Origin: Pantoea piersonii
Lineage (GTDB): Bacteria > Pseudomonadota > Gammaproteobacteria > Enterobacterales > Enterobacteriaceae
Assembly: GCF_003612015.1 (NCBI RefSeq)
Contig: NZ_RARB01000002.1
Span: 373,590 to 437,589, forward strand
Length of the DNA stretch: 64,000 bases
Direction: 5' to 3'
A program made the position numbers and the translations under genes. Numbering within the stretch: the first letter of the stretch is position 1; the number at the start of each line of letters is the position of its first letter. Below the pieces are notes generated by a model. That model saw only the letters and a list, made by a program, of their open reading frames with translations. It was not told where the DNA came from and made no database searches. This document shows positions 26,798-36,421 of the stretch, piece by piece.

Positions 26798-28381
26798 TCA
26801 GATGCGGAACTGCTGTACGCTCTGCGCCAGCCGCGCTGCCTGCTGCTGAAGCGTATCAGCCGCGCGCTGCTGCTGCGTGCTGAGTCCGGCGCTGGCCTGC
26901 AGCGTCTCATCCAGCTTATGGATCTCGGCGGCGATATGGCTGACCCGCTTGCTTTGCGCCGTTGCGTTCTGCTGAAGCGCCTGAAGCTGCCCGGCGATAG
27001 CGGCCACGGCGCCGCTGATGGTCTGAAACAGCTTCTCCAGCACCTTAACCTTGTTAAAACCCTGCGTGACATGCTGTTGCGTATGCTGGATCAACCCGTC
27101 GATGCGCTGCGTCGAACCGCTGCTCTGGCTGGAGAGCATGCCGATCTCTTTCGCCACCACGGAAAAGCTGCGGCCGTAAACCCCGGCGTGCGCGGATTCA
27201 ATCGCCGCGTTAAGCGCCAGCAGGCGCGTTTGCAGCGACAGACTCTCCAGCATCTCCACGATACCGGCGATATCTCCTGAGGCGTCGACAATCTGACGCA
27301 TCTGCGTCTCCATCTCATCCACCCGCGAAACGCACTGCTGCATCAGCGTATCGGCATCGTACGCCTGCTGCGTCGCCTGCTGCGATACCTGCGCACTGGT
27401 TTCCACCTCTTCCGCGACGCGACGCAGCCGCTGCGACAGATGGGTGAAACTGGCGTTCTGCGCCTGATGCTGCTCGCTGACGCGCGCATTATGCTGCTGC
27501 ATCTCGCCCGCGCCTGCCGCCACGCTGGCAGCAATGGTATTAATCTCATGCACGATATGGCGTAACCCCTGACGCATCTCCGCCATGGCGCTGAACAGCT
27601 GCTGCGTTTCTCGCGCCTGTAAGCGTCCGGCGGCGGGCGGCGACAGCAGATCGCCGGTCGCAATTTGCTGTAGCTGGTGGCTGGCGTGACGCAGCGGCGT
27701 AATCACGCCGCGCGCCAGCAGCACACCGCCAGTAATAAGCAGCGAGAAGAGCAGCGCGCTGACGATGAGCGACAGGTTGCGGCTGTGCGTCATGCTCTCC
27801 AGCGTGCTGTGGTTAACCGCGCCGAGCTCTTTGTTTGCCGCGTCGATTTCAGCGAACCAGGCGTCATTGAACTGTTGCTGATAGGCCTGCATCGGCACCA
27901 TAAAAAAGGCGTCGATCTGATTATCCTTTAATCCTTTCAGCTGTTCTTCCAGCCCTTGCGCCAGCAGGGTAAAGCCCTGCGCCAGCGGGCTGTTGTCCGC
28001 AGCGTGATAGCCAGCAAAAAGCGTTTTCGCCTGCTGCAGCGACGCGCTGGCGCTGTCGGCCAGGCTTTTCCAGCTGTCTACCGAGCCGCTCTGCTGGTCC
28101 TGCATCAGATAGATACCGGCGCGATGGCTGTCGTCGCTGGCGGTCAGCAGTTCAATACGCGCTTTATCAAGCAGGGCCAGCCTTTCCCGTAGCGACGCAG
28201 TCTCTACCAGCGCGCTTTGCGTATGATTAACCTGCGCAGTGAGCAGCGTAACGCCCAGCGCCTGCAGCAGGCAGAACAGGATAACAAACAGGGTGAAGTT
28301 GCCGCGCAGACTGCTGAGCCAGCCGGGAAGCCCCGGCTTACGCAGACGAAAACGGCGTTTAAGAAGAGTGATGGAGGACAT
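26798..28381 (-). CDS. Methyl-accepting chemotaxis protein, atypical signalling tip
   Basis: 527 aa. TM1 about residues 25-48, a helical periplasmic domain to about 205, TM2 about 208-228, HAMP about 229-285 and a long coiled coil. The hairpin tip reads LSLQTRLLALNAAIESAHAG and GVYGRSFSVVAKEI, departing from the canonical [18 protein letters not shown] and [13 protein letters not shown] of the receptor at 37627. There is no C-terminal NWETF-type CheR/CheB tether. The start at 28381 (MSSITLLKRRF) gives a standard N-terminus; the RBS is weak. Ligand unknown. It may couple less strongly to CheA/CheW or act in another array. Confidence 0.85.
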   Translation of the reverse strand: MSSITLLKRRFRLRKPGLPGWLSSLRGNFTLFVILFCLLQALGVTLLTAQVNHTQSALVETASLRERLALLDKARIELLTASDDSHRAGIYLMQDQQSGSVDSWKSLADSASASLQQAKTLFAGYHAADNSPLAQGFTLLAQGLEEQLKGLKDNQIDAFFMVPMQAYQQQFNDAWFAEIDAANKELGAVNHSTLESMTHSRNLSLIVSALLFSLLITGGVLLARGVITPLRHASHQLQQIATGDLLSPPAAGRLQARETQQLFSAMAEMRQGLRHIVHEINTIAASVAAGAGEMQQHNARVSEQHQAQNASFTHLSQRLRRVAEEVETSAQVSQQATQQAYDADTLMQQCVSRVDEMETQMRQIVDASGDIAGIVEMLESLSLQTRLLALNAAIESAHAGVYGRSFSVVAKEIGMLSSQSSGSTQRIDGLIQHTQQHVTQGFNKVKVLEKLFQTISGAVAAIAGQLQALQQNATAQSKRVSHIAAEIHKLDETLQASAGLSTQQQRAADTLQQQAARLAQSVQQFRI

Positions 28382-28496
28382 AGCGCAACCCGAAAATAAA
28401 AGCGAGTATTCGCCGGTTGCGTGACAACTTTGTGACAAAGGGCGCATTGCTGGAAAAACAGCATAATGCGCGTTACTAAGCTAAACTCTGGTCCTG

Positions 28497-29891
28497 TTAC
28501 GCGTTATTTAACTGCCTGATAATAGGCAGCAGCAGCTGTGCCACGGCGGCGAAAACCGGCACCACAACCGAGTTGCCGAACTGCTTATAGGCCTGCGTAT
28601 CGGAAACCGGAATGCGGAACTGGTGCTCGCCTGGCGCTTCGAAGCCCATCAGGCGCGCGCATTCGCGCGGCGAGAGGCGACGCGGCCGACGCGCCATATT
28701 TTCCGCATTGCTGAAATCCGCTTCGCCCAGCGCCTGATCCCAGCCGCGATCGATGAGGATTTCCGAACCATCTTTATAATAGCGAGCCGACAGGGTACGT
28801 ACACAGACGTCAGCTTTACGCGGATCGTTCAGCCCGAAGCCAAAGCCGTTGCCTTTCGCTTTGTGTTTTCTGGCGTAGTCGTAGAGGTAACGCCACAGCT
28901 GCGCGGAAAGAATATATTTCTCCTCTGGCTCGGGTTCCAGCAGGCTTTGCAGGCTCGGCACCGCGGACGGATAGTGCTGCTGGATCTGACGCAGCGACAG
29001 CGCTTTGCTGAACGGATAGTCACGGCGGATGCCGACCAGCACGATGCGCTCTCGGTGCTGGGGCAGGAAGTGGCGCGCGTCGATAATCTTCGCGTCCGGC
29101 GCGTCGGCATCGGCGTCTGCCACGTCGTAACCCAGCTCATCCAGCGTCGCCATAATGACGGCAAAAGTGCGGCCTTGATCATGGCTTTTCAGGTTTTTAA
29201 CGTTCTCCAGCACGAAGATCGGCGGCTTTTTAGCGGCGATAATGCGCGCCACGTCGAAAAACAGCGTACCCTGGGCTTCGCACTCAAAGCCGTGCGCGCG
29301 GCCCAGCGCATTCTTTTTGCTGACGCCTGCCAGCGAAAAGGGCTGGCAGGGAAAACCGGCCAGCAGCACCTGATGATCGGGGATCTCCGCGTCGATATGG
29401 CGATAGATGGCTGCCTCGTCGCGCAGACCTGCGGGCTGGGTGATGTGCCGAATATCGGTATTGAAGCGGTGCTCCTGCGGATCGCTGTAGTGATTCGCCT
29501 TGTAAGTGCGCACTGCCTCTTTATTCCACTCGCTGGTAAAGACGCATTTTCCGCCGATGGCATCGAAACCGCGCCGGATGCCGCCAATGCCCGCAAAGAG
29601 GTCGATAAAGCGAAACTGCGGGTTGTCATAATGGGCGGGACGCGCAGGCAGCAGGCTGCGCAACAGCGTTAATTCGCCTTCGCTCAGCGGCGGCAACGCG
29701 CTTTTGTTTTGCCGCAGCCGCGTCAGCTGCTGCGGCGTCCAGTCGCGGAAGCCCGCCTGATGGAATTTCGCCGCTAAATCGCGCGCGGCATAAATCGCCA
29801 GCACCTGGCGCATCAGGTCAGCGGTTTCGCTATCGGGAGAGAGCAGGGGAGAAGCGGGTTCCGTCATTGCGGTGGCGTCATCGGCAAGCAT
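28497..29891 (-). CDS. dcm: DNA-cytosine methyltransferase Dcm
   Basis: 464 aa (E. coli Dcm 472). C5-methyltransferase motifs in order: [16 protein letters not shown] (about 95-109), [13 protein letters not shown] with catalytic Cys182, [29 protein letters not shown], and [23 protein letters not shown] and [17 protein letters not shown]. By homology it methylates the inner C of CCWGG. ATG preceded by AAGGA. Here it is divergent from vsr, whereas in E. coli vsr overlaps the 3' end of dcm in the same direction. Confidence 0.96.
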   Translation of the reverse strand: MLADDATAMTEPASPLLSPDSETADLMRQVLAIYAARDLAAKFHQAGFRDWTPQQLTRLRQNKSALPPLSEGELTLLRSLLPARPAHYDNPQFRFIDLFAGIGGIRRGFDAIGGKCVFTSEWNKEAVRTYKANHYSDPQEHRFNTDIRHITQPAGLRDEAAIYRHIDAEIPDHQVLLAGFPCQPFSLAGVSKKNALGRAHGFECEAQGTLFFDVARIIAAKKPPIFVLENVKNLKSHDQGRTFAVIMATLDELGYDVADADADAPDAKIIDARHFLPQHRERIVLVGIRRDYPFSKALSLRQIQQHYPSAVPSLQSLLEPEPEEKYILSAQLWRYLYDYARKHKAKGNGFGFGLNDPRKADVCVRTLSARYYKDGSEILIDRGWDQALGEADFSNAENMARRPRRLSPRECARLMGFEAPGEHQFRIPVSDTQAYKQFGNSVVVPVFAAVAQLLLPIIRQLNNA

Positions 29892-30089
29892 GCGTTTTTC
29901 CTTAACTGTGAACGGGCTATGCTAACACTCCTCTGGCTTCGAAGAAATTGGCGGTCGATGCCTAATGGCCGGCTGCATGACGCATCGTCGGGATTTTACC
30001 CGCCGGTCGCCGCCTCGTTAACCGCAGCGGAGGCTTTCGCTTTTATTGAGTCCGACTAAAGTTGATAGATAGGGCAAAAAGGAGACGCC

Positions 30090-30566
30090 ATGGCCGATGT
30101 ACACTCCAGCACGACCCGCAGCAAAAATATGCGTGCGATACGCCAGCAGGACACCGCCATCGAACTACGGGTGGCGCAGCTGTTAAAGGATCGCGGTTTT
30201 GCTTACCGCGTTCAGGATAAAAACCTGCCCGGCCGTCCCGATTTCGTTCTGCTTGAGCAGCAGGCGATTATCTTTGTGCACGGCTGTTTCTGGCATCACC
30301 ATAACTGCTATCTCTTTAAGGTGCCGGCGACGCGCACGGAATTTTGGGTCGGCAAAATCAACAGCAACGTAGAGCGCGATAACCGCTATGTGCGGCAGCT
30401 GCAGGAGAGCGGCTGGAAAGTGCTGATTATCTGGGAGTGCGCGCTGCGCAATAAGCTGCGGCTGAGCGACAGCGATCTGCAGGAGCGACTGGAGGAGTGG
30501 CTGCTGGCGATGGACCAGAGCGCGGAGATCGATCACAACGGTATTCAGCACTATCGCCCGCGTTGA
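30090..30566 (+). CDS. vsr: Very short patch repair endonuclease Vsr
   Basis: 158 aa, full length. Nicks 5' of the T in T:G mismatches created by deamination of Dcm-methylated cytosine. Catalytic Asp51 (GRPDFVL), His64 and His69 (VHGCFWHHHNC) match the positions of the E. coli enzyme, and zinc-binding residues are present in that segment. ATG with GGAG 7 bases upstream. Separated from the divergent dcm gene by 198 bp. Confidence 0.96.
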   Translation: MADVHSSTTRSKNMRAIRQQDTAIELRVAQLLKDRGFAYRVQDKNLPGRPDFVLLEQQAIIFVHGCFWHHHNCYLFKVPATRTEFWVGKINSNVERDNRYVRQLQESGWKVLIIWECALRNKLRLSDSDLQERLEEWLLAMDQSAEIDHNGIQHYRPR

Positions 30567-30631
30567 GGCCGCCTTGCCTTGTCGACTTTGCCGGGTTAGA
30601 TTTCGCCTTCCCCCGCGAGCAGGAGTTCTGG

Positions 30632-30904
30632 ATGAGCAGTATTAAACTGACGGTAAAACGCCTCTATCAGCTGCGCGACGAGCGCATGGTCAATGCTCAT
30701 GCGACGGCGCGCGTCTATGTCGGCGACACGCTGGTCGCGACGGAGGAGATTACCGGCATGACGGAAAGCCCGGTCAGCAAATACCTGCATGCAGGCGAGC
30801 TGTCAGGCGCGGTCCGCGTAGAGTGGGAGTGCGACGGCATCGCTGAGATAACCGCCGCGATGCTGGAGCGCTGTCCCTGTTGTCAACATAACGAACCGGA
30901 ATAA
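30632..30904 (+). CDS. Small conserved-looking protein of unknown function
   Basis: 90 aa, mixed alpha/beta by eye ([40 protein letters not shown]), ending with a Cys-rich [10 protein letters not shown] that could bind zinc or be redox active. AGGAG precedes ATG 30632. It sits 10 bp before yedI, so it is probably co-transcribed with it. No family recognised. Confidence 0.65.
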   Translation: MSSIKLTVKRLYQLRDERMVNAHATARVYVGDTLVATEEITGMTESPVSKYLHAGELSGAVRVEWECDGIAEITAAMLERCPCCQHNEPE

Positions 30905-30914
30905 GGAAGAGATT

Positions 30915-31826
30915 TTGGCAGGATCCAGCTTACTGACTTTATTAGATGATATTGCAACACTTCTGGATGATATTTCCGTCATGGGCAAAGTGGCGGCGAA
31001 AAAGACCGTTGGCGTGCTGGGCGACGATCTGTCGTTAAACGCGCAGCAGGTAACGGGCGTAAAGGCCAATCGCGAACTGCCGGTCGTGTGGGGCGTCGCG
31101 AAGGGCTCGTTTCTTAATAAACTGATCCTGGTGCCGCTGGCGCTGCTGATTTCCGCTTTCGCGCCCTGGCTTATTACGCCGCTGCTGATGATAGGCGGCG
31201 CCTACCTCTGCTATGAAGGGGTGGAAAAAGTGCTGCACAGTTTGCAGCATGATAAGCAGGAGAAAAGCCCGGAGGCGCGCCAGCAGCGGCTCGATAAGCT
31301 GGCGCAGCAGGACCCGCGCGAATTTGAAAAGAACAAGGTCAAAGGCGCCGTGCGCACTGACTTTATTCTTTCCGCGGAGATCGTCGCCATTACGCTCGGC
31401 ATCGTTTCTGACGCTCCGTTGCTGAATCAGGTATTGATCCTCGCCGGCATCGCCATTCTGGTGACCATCGGCGTGTACGGCATCGTCGCCGCTATCGTGA
31501 AAATCGACGATCTCGGCTACTGGCTGAATGAGAAATCTTCGGCGGTCGCGCAGGGCATCGGTCGTTTTCTGCTGGGGTTCGCCCCCTGGCTGATGAAAAT
31601 TCTCACGGTGGTCGGAACCCTGGCGATGTTTCTGGTCGGCGGCGGCATTATCGTGCATGGCCTGGCGCCGCTGCATCATCTGATCGAGGCGATCACCGGC
31701 GATATGAACGGGCTGGTTGCCAGCCTGCTCAGCAACGGCGCTAACCTGGTGCTCGGCTTTATCGTTGGGTCGATCGTGCTGTTGGCGGTGAATCTGATTG
31801 CTAAACTGCGCGGTAAATCGGTATAA
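30915..31826 (+). CDS. yedI: DUF808-family inner-membrane protein YedI
   Basis: 303 aa, TTG start behind AAGGAAGAG. The N-terminus ([20 protein letters not shown], then [11 protein letters not shown]) is nearly identical to E. coli YedI. About 6 hydrophobic segments follow a conserved cytoplasmic region ([20 protein letters not shown]). Function unknown. It lies in the same vsr-yedI-yodC order as E. coli relatives. Confidence 0.93.
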   Translation: MAGSSLLTLLDDIATLLDDISVMGKVAAKKTVGVLGDDLSLNAQQVTGVKANRELPVVWGVAKGSFLNKLILVPLALLISAFAPWLITPLLMIGGAYLCYEGVEKVLHSLQHDKQEKSPEARQQRLDKLAQQDPREFEKNKVKGAVRTDFILSAEIVAITLGIVSDAPLLNQVLILAGIAILVTIGVYGIVAAIVKIDDLGYWLNEKSSAVAQGIGRFLLGFAPWLMKILTVVGTLAMFLVGGGIIVHGLAPLHHLIEAITGDMNGLVASLLSNGANLVLGFIVGSIVLLAVNLIAKLRGKSV

Positions 31827-31867
31827 AGCGCACTGCCATATGATGTGTAGTCTGAAGAGGAGACGCG

Positions 31868-31999
31868 ATGAACGACGATATGTTTGAATTTGATATTGAT
31901 GCCCAGCTGGAGCAGGCTGAAGCCAGAGCGGCGGAAAAGGTCAATGAAGTGCCGGACGATGCAGGCGACGAAGCGGATTGCGAAGGCTGCAAAATCTGA
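31868..31999 (+). CDS. 43-residue acidic protein with C-terminal CxxC
   Basis: MNDDMFEFDIDAQLEQAEAR begins the protein; the body is acidic and helical and it ends in DCEGCKI. GAAGAGGAG lies upstream and a perfect terminator 22 bp downstream, which supports a real gene. It is 41 bp after yedI. The CxxC could bind a metal; no family recognised. Confidence 0.6.
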   Translation: MNDDMFEFDIDAQLEQAEARAAEKVNEVPDDAGDEADCEGCKI

Positions 32000-32020
32000 T
32001 TTCAGCTCCTTCAGATGTTA

Positions 32021-32053
32021 AAAGCGGATAATAATTTTTATCCGCTTTTTTTA
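32021..32053 (+). terminator. Rho-independent terminator after the yedI unit
   Basis: AAAGCGGATA 32021-32030 / TATCCGCTTT 32039-32048 with an 8-base loop, followed by more T. Confidence 0.9.
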
Positions 32054-32176
32054 TTTTCAACATATCTTACTGCTTTATTCTGAATTTACGCTTTTTTGCA
32101 TGCCTTAACAGGCAGGATGTCCGGATGGCTGCTATAGATAGAAAGGTTCTGTTAACGGTCAAAAGGAGAATGCAAA

Positions 32177-32356
32177 ATGAGCTTTACGATTAGCGATGAA
32201 GTTCAGCATAAAGAGGGCGGCCCCGCTATGGTTGTGACTGGCTATGCCAGCGGAATGGTAGAGTGCCGCTGGTATGACGGCTATGCCGTGCGCCGCGAAG
32301 CCTTTCATCAGGACGAGCTTAGCCACTCTGTTCCTGAATCACAGCTCGCCAGCTAA
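32177..32356 (+). CDS. yodC: YodC-like small protein (DUF2158)
   Basis: 59 aa. The core EGGPAMVVTGYASGMVECRW and the YDG[YG] xVRREAFHQDEL part match E. coli YodC closely. It is a small SH3-like domain protein of unknown role that often occurs near dsrB and yedI. AAGGAGAA precedes the ATG. Confidence 0.9.
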   Translation: MSFTISDEVQHKEGGPAMVVTGYASGMVECRWYDGYAVRREAFHQDELSHSVPESQLAS

Positions 32357-32465
32357 GCCCCATCCAACGGGGATGCTTTGTTCATCCCCCGTGACTTCCC
32401 GCATTTTCTGATCCACCACGCCTGCTATAATCGCCTGATCTTTGTTATTCGGAGCATCGTTGCTG

Positions 32466-34115
32466 ATGGCTGTTTTGCCGCTCTCCGTCCGAACGTTACG
32501 CCCCGAGCTGCGTGTTCACCTCTTGTTTTTAGCGGTCTTTCTTTTCTCCTTTTTTCTGACCCTGCGCGAGCTCTATACACTGCATGCGAACTATGAAGAT
32601 CGGCAGCGTGCCGCGCTGGTAGATATGCAGAACGGGCTGGAGAGCCAGTTTCAGGAGAGCATCGACGGGCTGATCTATTATCGCCGCATGTTCACTTACG
32701 CGCTGTCGCATCCGCTTGATGCCGATCACGGCCGGCGCGCGCTGGCGGAGTTTCATCAGCTGCGCCGTCAGCCCGCCTGGCAGCTGCGGCTCAATATGCC
32801 GCGCAGCATGCCGATAAACGGCGTCGGCGACAGCGGGCTGGCGCAGGATAACCTGCTGCAACGCGATCCGGCACGCCTTGACGGCGAGCTGCTCGCGGCG
32901 CTGGAGTTCAGCTTTATTATGCAGTTCAGCGATGCGGAGGCCGATTTCCATTCGCGCTTCTGGTACACCTCGCGCGCCGGTTTTTTTATCAGTTCGCGTC
33001 CGCCGCAGAGCCTGTCGGCGATTTCCGCCAGCTATGCCACCATCGTATCGCGTCCCTGGTTCCGTGCGATCTCGGCTCTGGCTTCTTCTCAGCAGCTACG
33101 CTGGTCCGGCGTTTATCAGGGCGCGAACGATGAGGGCGCGATGCTTACGGTCAGCACGCCTGTGTTTAGCGACGGCTACTGGTATGGCGTGCTGTCGATG
33201 GATTTTACCCGGCAGCGTATCGCCAGGTTATTGAACAGTATGCGCCACAGCGCGCTGCAGGGCAGCGTGGTGCTGCTGGACAAAGCGCAACAGCCCCTGG
33301 CGGCGCTCAATGCATCGGACGGTAAAGCGCTGAGCGACGGCGCGCGACAGCGGCTCTACGCACAAATGGCGCGTCAGCCGCAGGGCGCGCTGCGGCTGGA
33401 GAGTCAGTTTATCAGCTGGCGCAGGCTGAAAAACGTGGACGGCTACCTGCTGAATCAGCAAACGCTGGCGCAGGGGCTGCGGCAGGATTTGGGGCGCGCC
33501 ATGCTTTTTATGCTCGCGATGTGGCTGCTGTTCATTCTGCTGCTGCTGGTGACACATCAGGTTATCGTTCGTCTGGTGCGGCGGCTGAGCCAGCTCTCTG
33601 CCCGGCTGGAGTGGCGCGCCAGCTATGACGGCCTGACGCGTCTGCTCAACCGCAGCGCCTTTTTTGAGCGCTTTGAGGCTGAGACGGCGCGCTGTCAGCA
33701 GCTCAATGCGCCGCTGTCGGTGATTCAGCTCGATATCGATCACTTTAAATCTGTCAATGACACCTGGGGCCATCAGGCTGGCGACCAGGCGCTGATGCGC
33801 GTCGCCGCGATTATCGCTCAGGCGTTGCGCAAAGAGGATCTGGCCGGGCGCGTAGGCGGCGAGGAGTTCTGCGTCGTGCTGCCTGATACCGGGCTGGCAG
33901 ATGCGCAAAAGGTGGCGGAGCGTATGCGTCAGCGGCTGGCGGCCAAAACCATTCTGGTGAATGCCAGCCGCTGCTTTAGCGTGACGCTCTCCGCAGGCGT
34001 CGCCAGCAGCGAAGAGCAGGGGGATTACCAGGCGACACGCTTACAGGCGGAAGCGGACCGCCGACTCTACCTGGCGAAGAGTCAGGGCCGCAACCGCGTG
34101 GTAGCCGACGGTTAA
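32466..34115 (+). CDS. dgcQ: Membrane diguanylate cyclase DgcQ (YedQ)
   Basis: 549 aa. TM1 about residues 18-38, a periplasmic CHASE7-like sensor region of about 300 residues, TM2 about 345-370, then a GGDEF domain with active site GGEEF at 464-468 and the inhibitory I-site RKED five residues upstream. It makes c-di-GMP, controlling motility and exopolysaccharide; E. coli DgcQ is linked to cellulose production. ATG 32466 has GGAG upstream. Its stop overlaps the stop of the convergent glycosyltransferase gene by 3 bases. Confidence 0.92.
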   Translation: MAVLPLSVRTLRPELRVHLLFLAVFLFSFFLTLRELYTLHANYEDRQRAALVDMQNGLESQFQESIDGLIYYRRMFTYALSHPLDADHGRRALAEFHQLRRQPAWQLRLNMPRSMPINGVGDSGLAQDNLLQRDPARLDGELLAALEFSFIMQFSDAEADFHSRFWYTSRAGFFISSRPPQSLSAISASYATIVSRPWFRAISALASSQQLRWSGVYQGANDEGAMLTVSTPVFSDGYWYGVLSMDFTRQRIARLLNSMRHSALQGSVVLLDKAQQPLAALNASDGKALSDGARQRLYAQMARQPQGALRLESQFISWRRLKNVDGYLLNQQTLAQGLRQDLGRAMLFMLAMWLLFILLLLVTHQVIVRLVRRLSQLSARLEWRASYDGLTRLLNRSAFFERFEAETARCQQLNAPLSVIQLDIDHFKSVNDTWGHQAGDQALMRVAAIIAQALRKEDLAGRVGGEEFCVVLPDTGLADAQKVAERMRQRLAAKTILVNASRCFSVTLSAGVASSEEQGDYQATRLQAEADRRLYLAKSQGRNRVVADG

Positions 34116-35332
34116 ACCTTGCCGTCGTTGTCCTCTTCCACCGCCTGATAGATACGCTGCAGAATATCGGGGAAGGCGGACTGGACCCGGCTCCAGCTGG
34201 GAATAAACGGCTTGTCGTTAGGGCGTTCAATAAACGCCTGCCCCGCTTCCAGAATCGACTGGGTAAACATTTCCACCGCCGCCTCTTCGGTGTGCTGATC
34301 GAACTTCAGGCCGTTCATCGCTGCCTCGTGGTTGTAGATCTCCATCATATCGAGCGCGTTGCGGTAGTAGGTCGCCTTCAGCACGCGAAAGGAGTCGCTG
34401 GTGAGCGGTACGCCCATCGTCGCCAGTTTGCGCAGCAGCGACTGCACGATATCGCTGCTCATACGCTTCAGGCCGCCGGTGCCGTCATCTTCAGCCAGCG
34501 GCTGATGTTTGTGGTCATAGTTGTCGGCGATCTCCACCTGGCAAGTCTGGCGCGTGGTGTAGTTGCGGTAAATTTCCGACAGCACGCCAATCTCCAGCCC
34601 CCAGTCGCCGGGAATTTTAATGCCGTTAAGCACATGGGTGCGCATGGCGAACTCGCCCGAGAGCGGATAGCGGAAGCTGGCGAGATAGTCGAGATACTCG
34701 GAGTGGCCATAGACCTTCTGCAGCGAGCGCAGCAGCGGACCCACCAGCAAGCGTCCTACGCGGCCATTAAGCTTGCCGTCGGCGACGCGCGCGTAAAAGC
34801 CTTTGCAGAACTCATACTGGAACGCCGGATTCGCCAGCGGATAGAGCAGGCGCGCCAGCATACCGCGTTCATAAGTGACAATATCGCAGTCGTGCAGCGC
34901 CACGCACTGGGTGCGATCCGACGCGAGCGTAAATCCGGTACAGAACCAGACGTTGCGTCCTTTGCCCGGCTGGGAGGGCGACAGCCCCTCTTTATCCAGC
35001 TCGGCATCAATCGCCTTCAGGCGCGGGCCGTCATTCCATAAAATACGGTGGCGCTGCGGCAGGCGCGAGAAAAATTCGCGCGCGTAGAGAAACTGATCGC
35101 GGTCGGCGCGATCGAGGCCAATCACGATCTCGTCGAGATAGGGCACTTTCGCCAGCTCATCGACGATATTTCCCAGCGCCGGCCCTTCCAGTTCTGAGAA
35201 GAGCGACGGCAGGATCAGCCCCATTTTGCGTTTGCGCGCAAAGCGCACCATCTCTTTTTCCAGCGACTCTACGCTGCGGTCGGTCAGATTATGGAAATTG
35301 GTAATCACGCCATTCTGATAAAAATCACTCAT
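34112..35332 (-). CDS. Glucosyl-3-phosphoglycerate synthase-type glycosyltransferase (GT81-like)
   Basis: 406 aa, cytoplasmic. The GT-A fold core contains MGLILPSLFSELEGPALG and the metal-binding DXD-type stretch ALHDCDIVTYERGML, with GDWGLEIGVLSEIYRN further on. The family transfers glucose (or mannose) from NDP-sugar to 3-phosphoglycerate. The phosphatase encoded 33 bp upstream would release glucosylglycerate, an osmolyte known from related plant-associated enterobacteria. RBS AAGGA. Sugar specificity is inferred from family resemblance and from its pairing with YedP. Confidence 0.8.
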   Translation of the reverse strand: MSDFYQNGVITNFHNLTDRSVESLEKEMVRFARKRKMGLILPSLFSELEGPALGNIVDELAKVPYLDEIVIGLDRADRDQFLYAREFFSRLPQRHRILWNDGPRLKAIDAELDKEGLSPSQPGKGRNVWFCTGFTLASDRTQCVALHDCDIVTYERGMLARLLYPLANPAFQYEFCKGFYARVADGKLNGRVGRLLVGPLLRSLQKVYGHSEYLDYLASFRYPLSGEFAMRTHVLNGIKIPGDWGLEIGVLSEIYRNYTTRQTCQVEIADNYDHKHQPLAEDDGTGGLKRMSSDIVQSLLRKLATMGVPLTSDSFRVLKATYYRNALDMMEIYNHEAAMNGLKFDQHTEEAAVEMFTQSILEAGQAFIERPNDKPFIPSWSRVQSAFPDILQRIYQAVEEDNDGKV

Positions 35333-35365
35333 CGCGCTATCCTTTTGATAAACAGTGGGTGCGGC

Positions 35366-36154
35366 TTAATCTGGCTGGCTCAGAAAATAGTCAAGGCCTT
35401 CTTTCCAGCCTTCGGGGCCGTAATGCGCCGTATGGTAGATCTGCTGCGTATCTTGCCTGGTCAGCGAGACTGGCGTTTTGCTGTAGCCTTTGATCACGAC
35501 GGCGTAGTCAACCGCATCCAGCATGGGTGCATCGTTGGGGCCATCGCCGAGGCCGATAGTGGTGGGGGCATGGTCGTACTGGCCGAGCAGCCAGCGCAGC
35601 GCTTCGCCTTTGCCGCTGCCTGTCGGCATCACATGCCAGAAGCGGCCGCCCTGCGTCAGCTGCAGCTGATGCTGTGCCAGCGCGGCGCGAAACGCCTCCA
35701 GCTTCTCTTCGTCATCGCGCCAGACAATCACTTCTGAGGCCTCTCGCTGACGCGCCAGCGTGGCTTCGCCTTCGGTAAGGCCGGTCATTGCCGCCACCTC
35801 AGCATTGCTGAAGTTGCAGAAACCCTGAAAGCGAAAGCGCAGCTGCAGCGTGCTGAGCGTCTGACAGATCGCGTCGTAGCCGGGGCTTTCAGGGGGAATG
35901 CGCACGCATCGTTGCGCTGACATCTGCACCAGCGCGCCATTTTCAGCAATAAAGGGAATACCTGTCAGGCCAATACGCTTTTGCAGCGGCACGATTTCAG
36001 CGGCGGTTTTACTGGAGCAGAGCACGACCGGCACCTGGTAACGCTGCAGTTCGGCCAGCCACTCTGCGGCGGCGTCCCAGCGGTAGGTATGGTGATCGAG
36101 CAGGGAACCATCCAGATCGGTGATGACTAACAGCGGCTGTTGCAAACTGGGCAT
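35366..36154 (-). CDS. yedP: Mannosyl/glucosyl-3-phosphoglycerate phosphatase-related protein YedP
   Basis: 262 aa HAD-superfamily phosphatase with motif I DLDGSLLD (nucleophile Asp and acid/base Asp), motif II in LCSSKTAAE, a conserved Lys in GSGKGEAL, and motif III/IV GLGDGPNDAPML. It dephosphorylates the product of the neighbouring glycosyltransferase to give the compatible solute. AAGGAG lies upstream of the ATG. First gene of the two-gene unit. Confidence 0.88.
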   Translation of the reverse strand: MPSLQQPLLVITDLDGSLLDHHTYRWDAAAEWLAELQRYQVPVVLCSSKTAAEIVPLQKRIGLTGIPFIAENGALVQMSAQRCVRIPPESPGYDAICQTLSTLQLRFRFQGFCNFSNAEVAAMTGLTEGEATLARQREASEVIVWRDDEEKLEAFRAALAQHQLQLTQGGRFWHVMPTGSGKGEALRWLLGQYDHAPTTIGLGDGPNDAPMLDAVDYAVVIKGYSKTPVSLTRQDTQQIYHTAHYGPEGWKEGLDYFLSQPD

Positions 36155-36421
36155 AGCAGGCTCCTTGCGACATTAACTGGCGGATTTTCAGTATTATAGT
36201 TGATGAACGATTGCGCCTTCTTTTCGCCTGCCGCGCAGCACTTCCAGGATAATTCTTAAAAGGCAACGGTTAAGCGAGGCGGGATGCACAAAGAGTGCAT
36301 GGACGAAAGCCGCTGGATTCAGGCTGTTCCCGGTAACTTAAGCGCGACTTCGGCGGGAAAAGCAGCAGGCTTGTGCACAGTGAGCGCTTGTCTTAACGCA
36401 GGGCAAGCGTACTCTGCTGAG
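36155..36421. other. Intergenic region upstream of yedP and dsrA
   Basis: No gene seen. It must hold the leftward yedP promoter and the rightward dsrA promoter (-35 TTGTCT 36388-36393, 16 bases, -10 TACTCT 36410-36415). A short hairpin ATGCAC-AAAGA-GTGCAT lies at 36284-36300. Confidence 0.4.

Noticed and set aside
28623..29672. 349-residue plus-strand frame inside dcm
   Set aside because: Antisense to a fully conserved methyltransferase.
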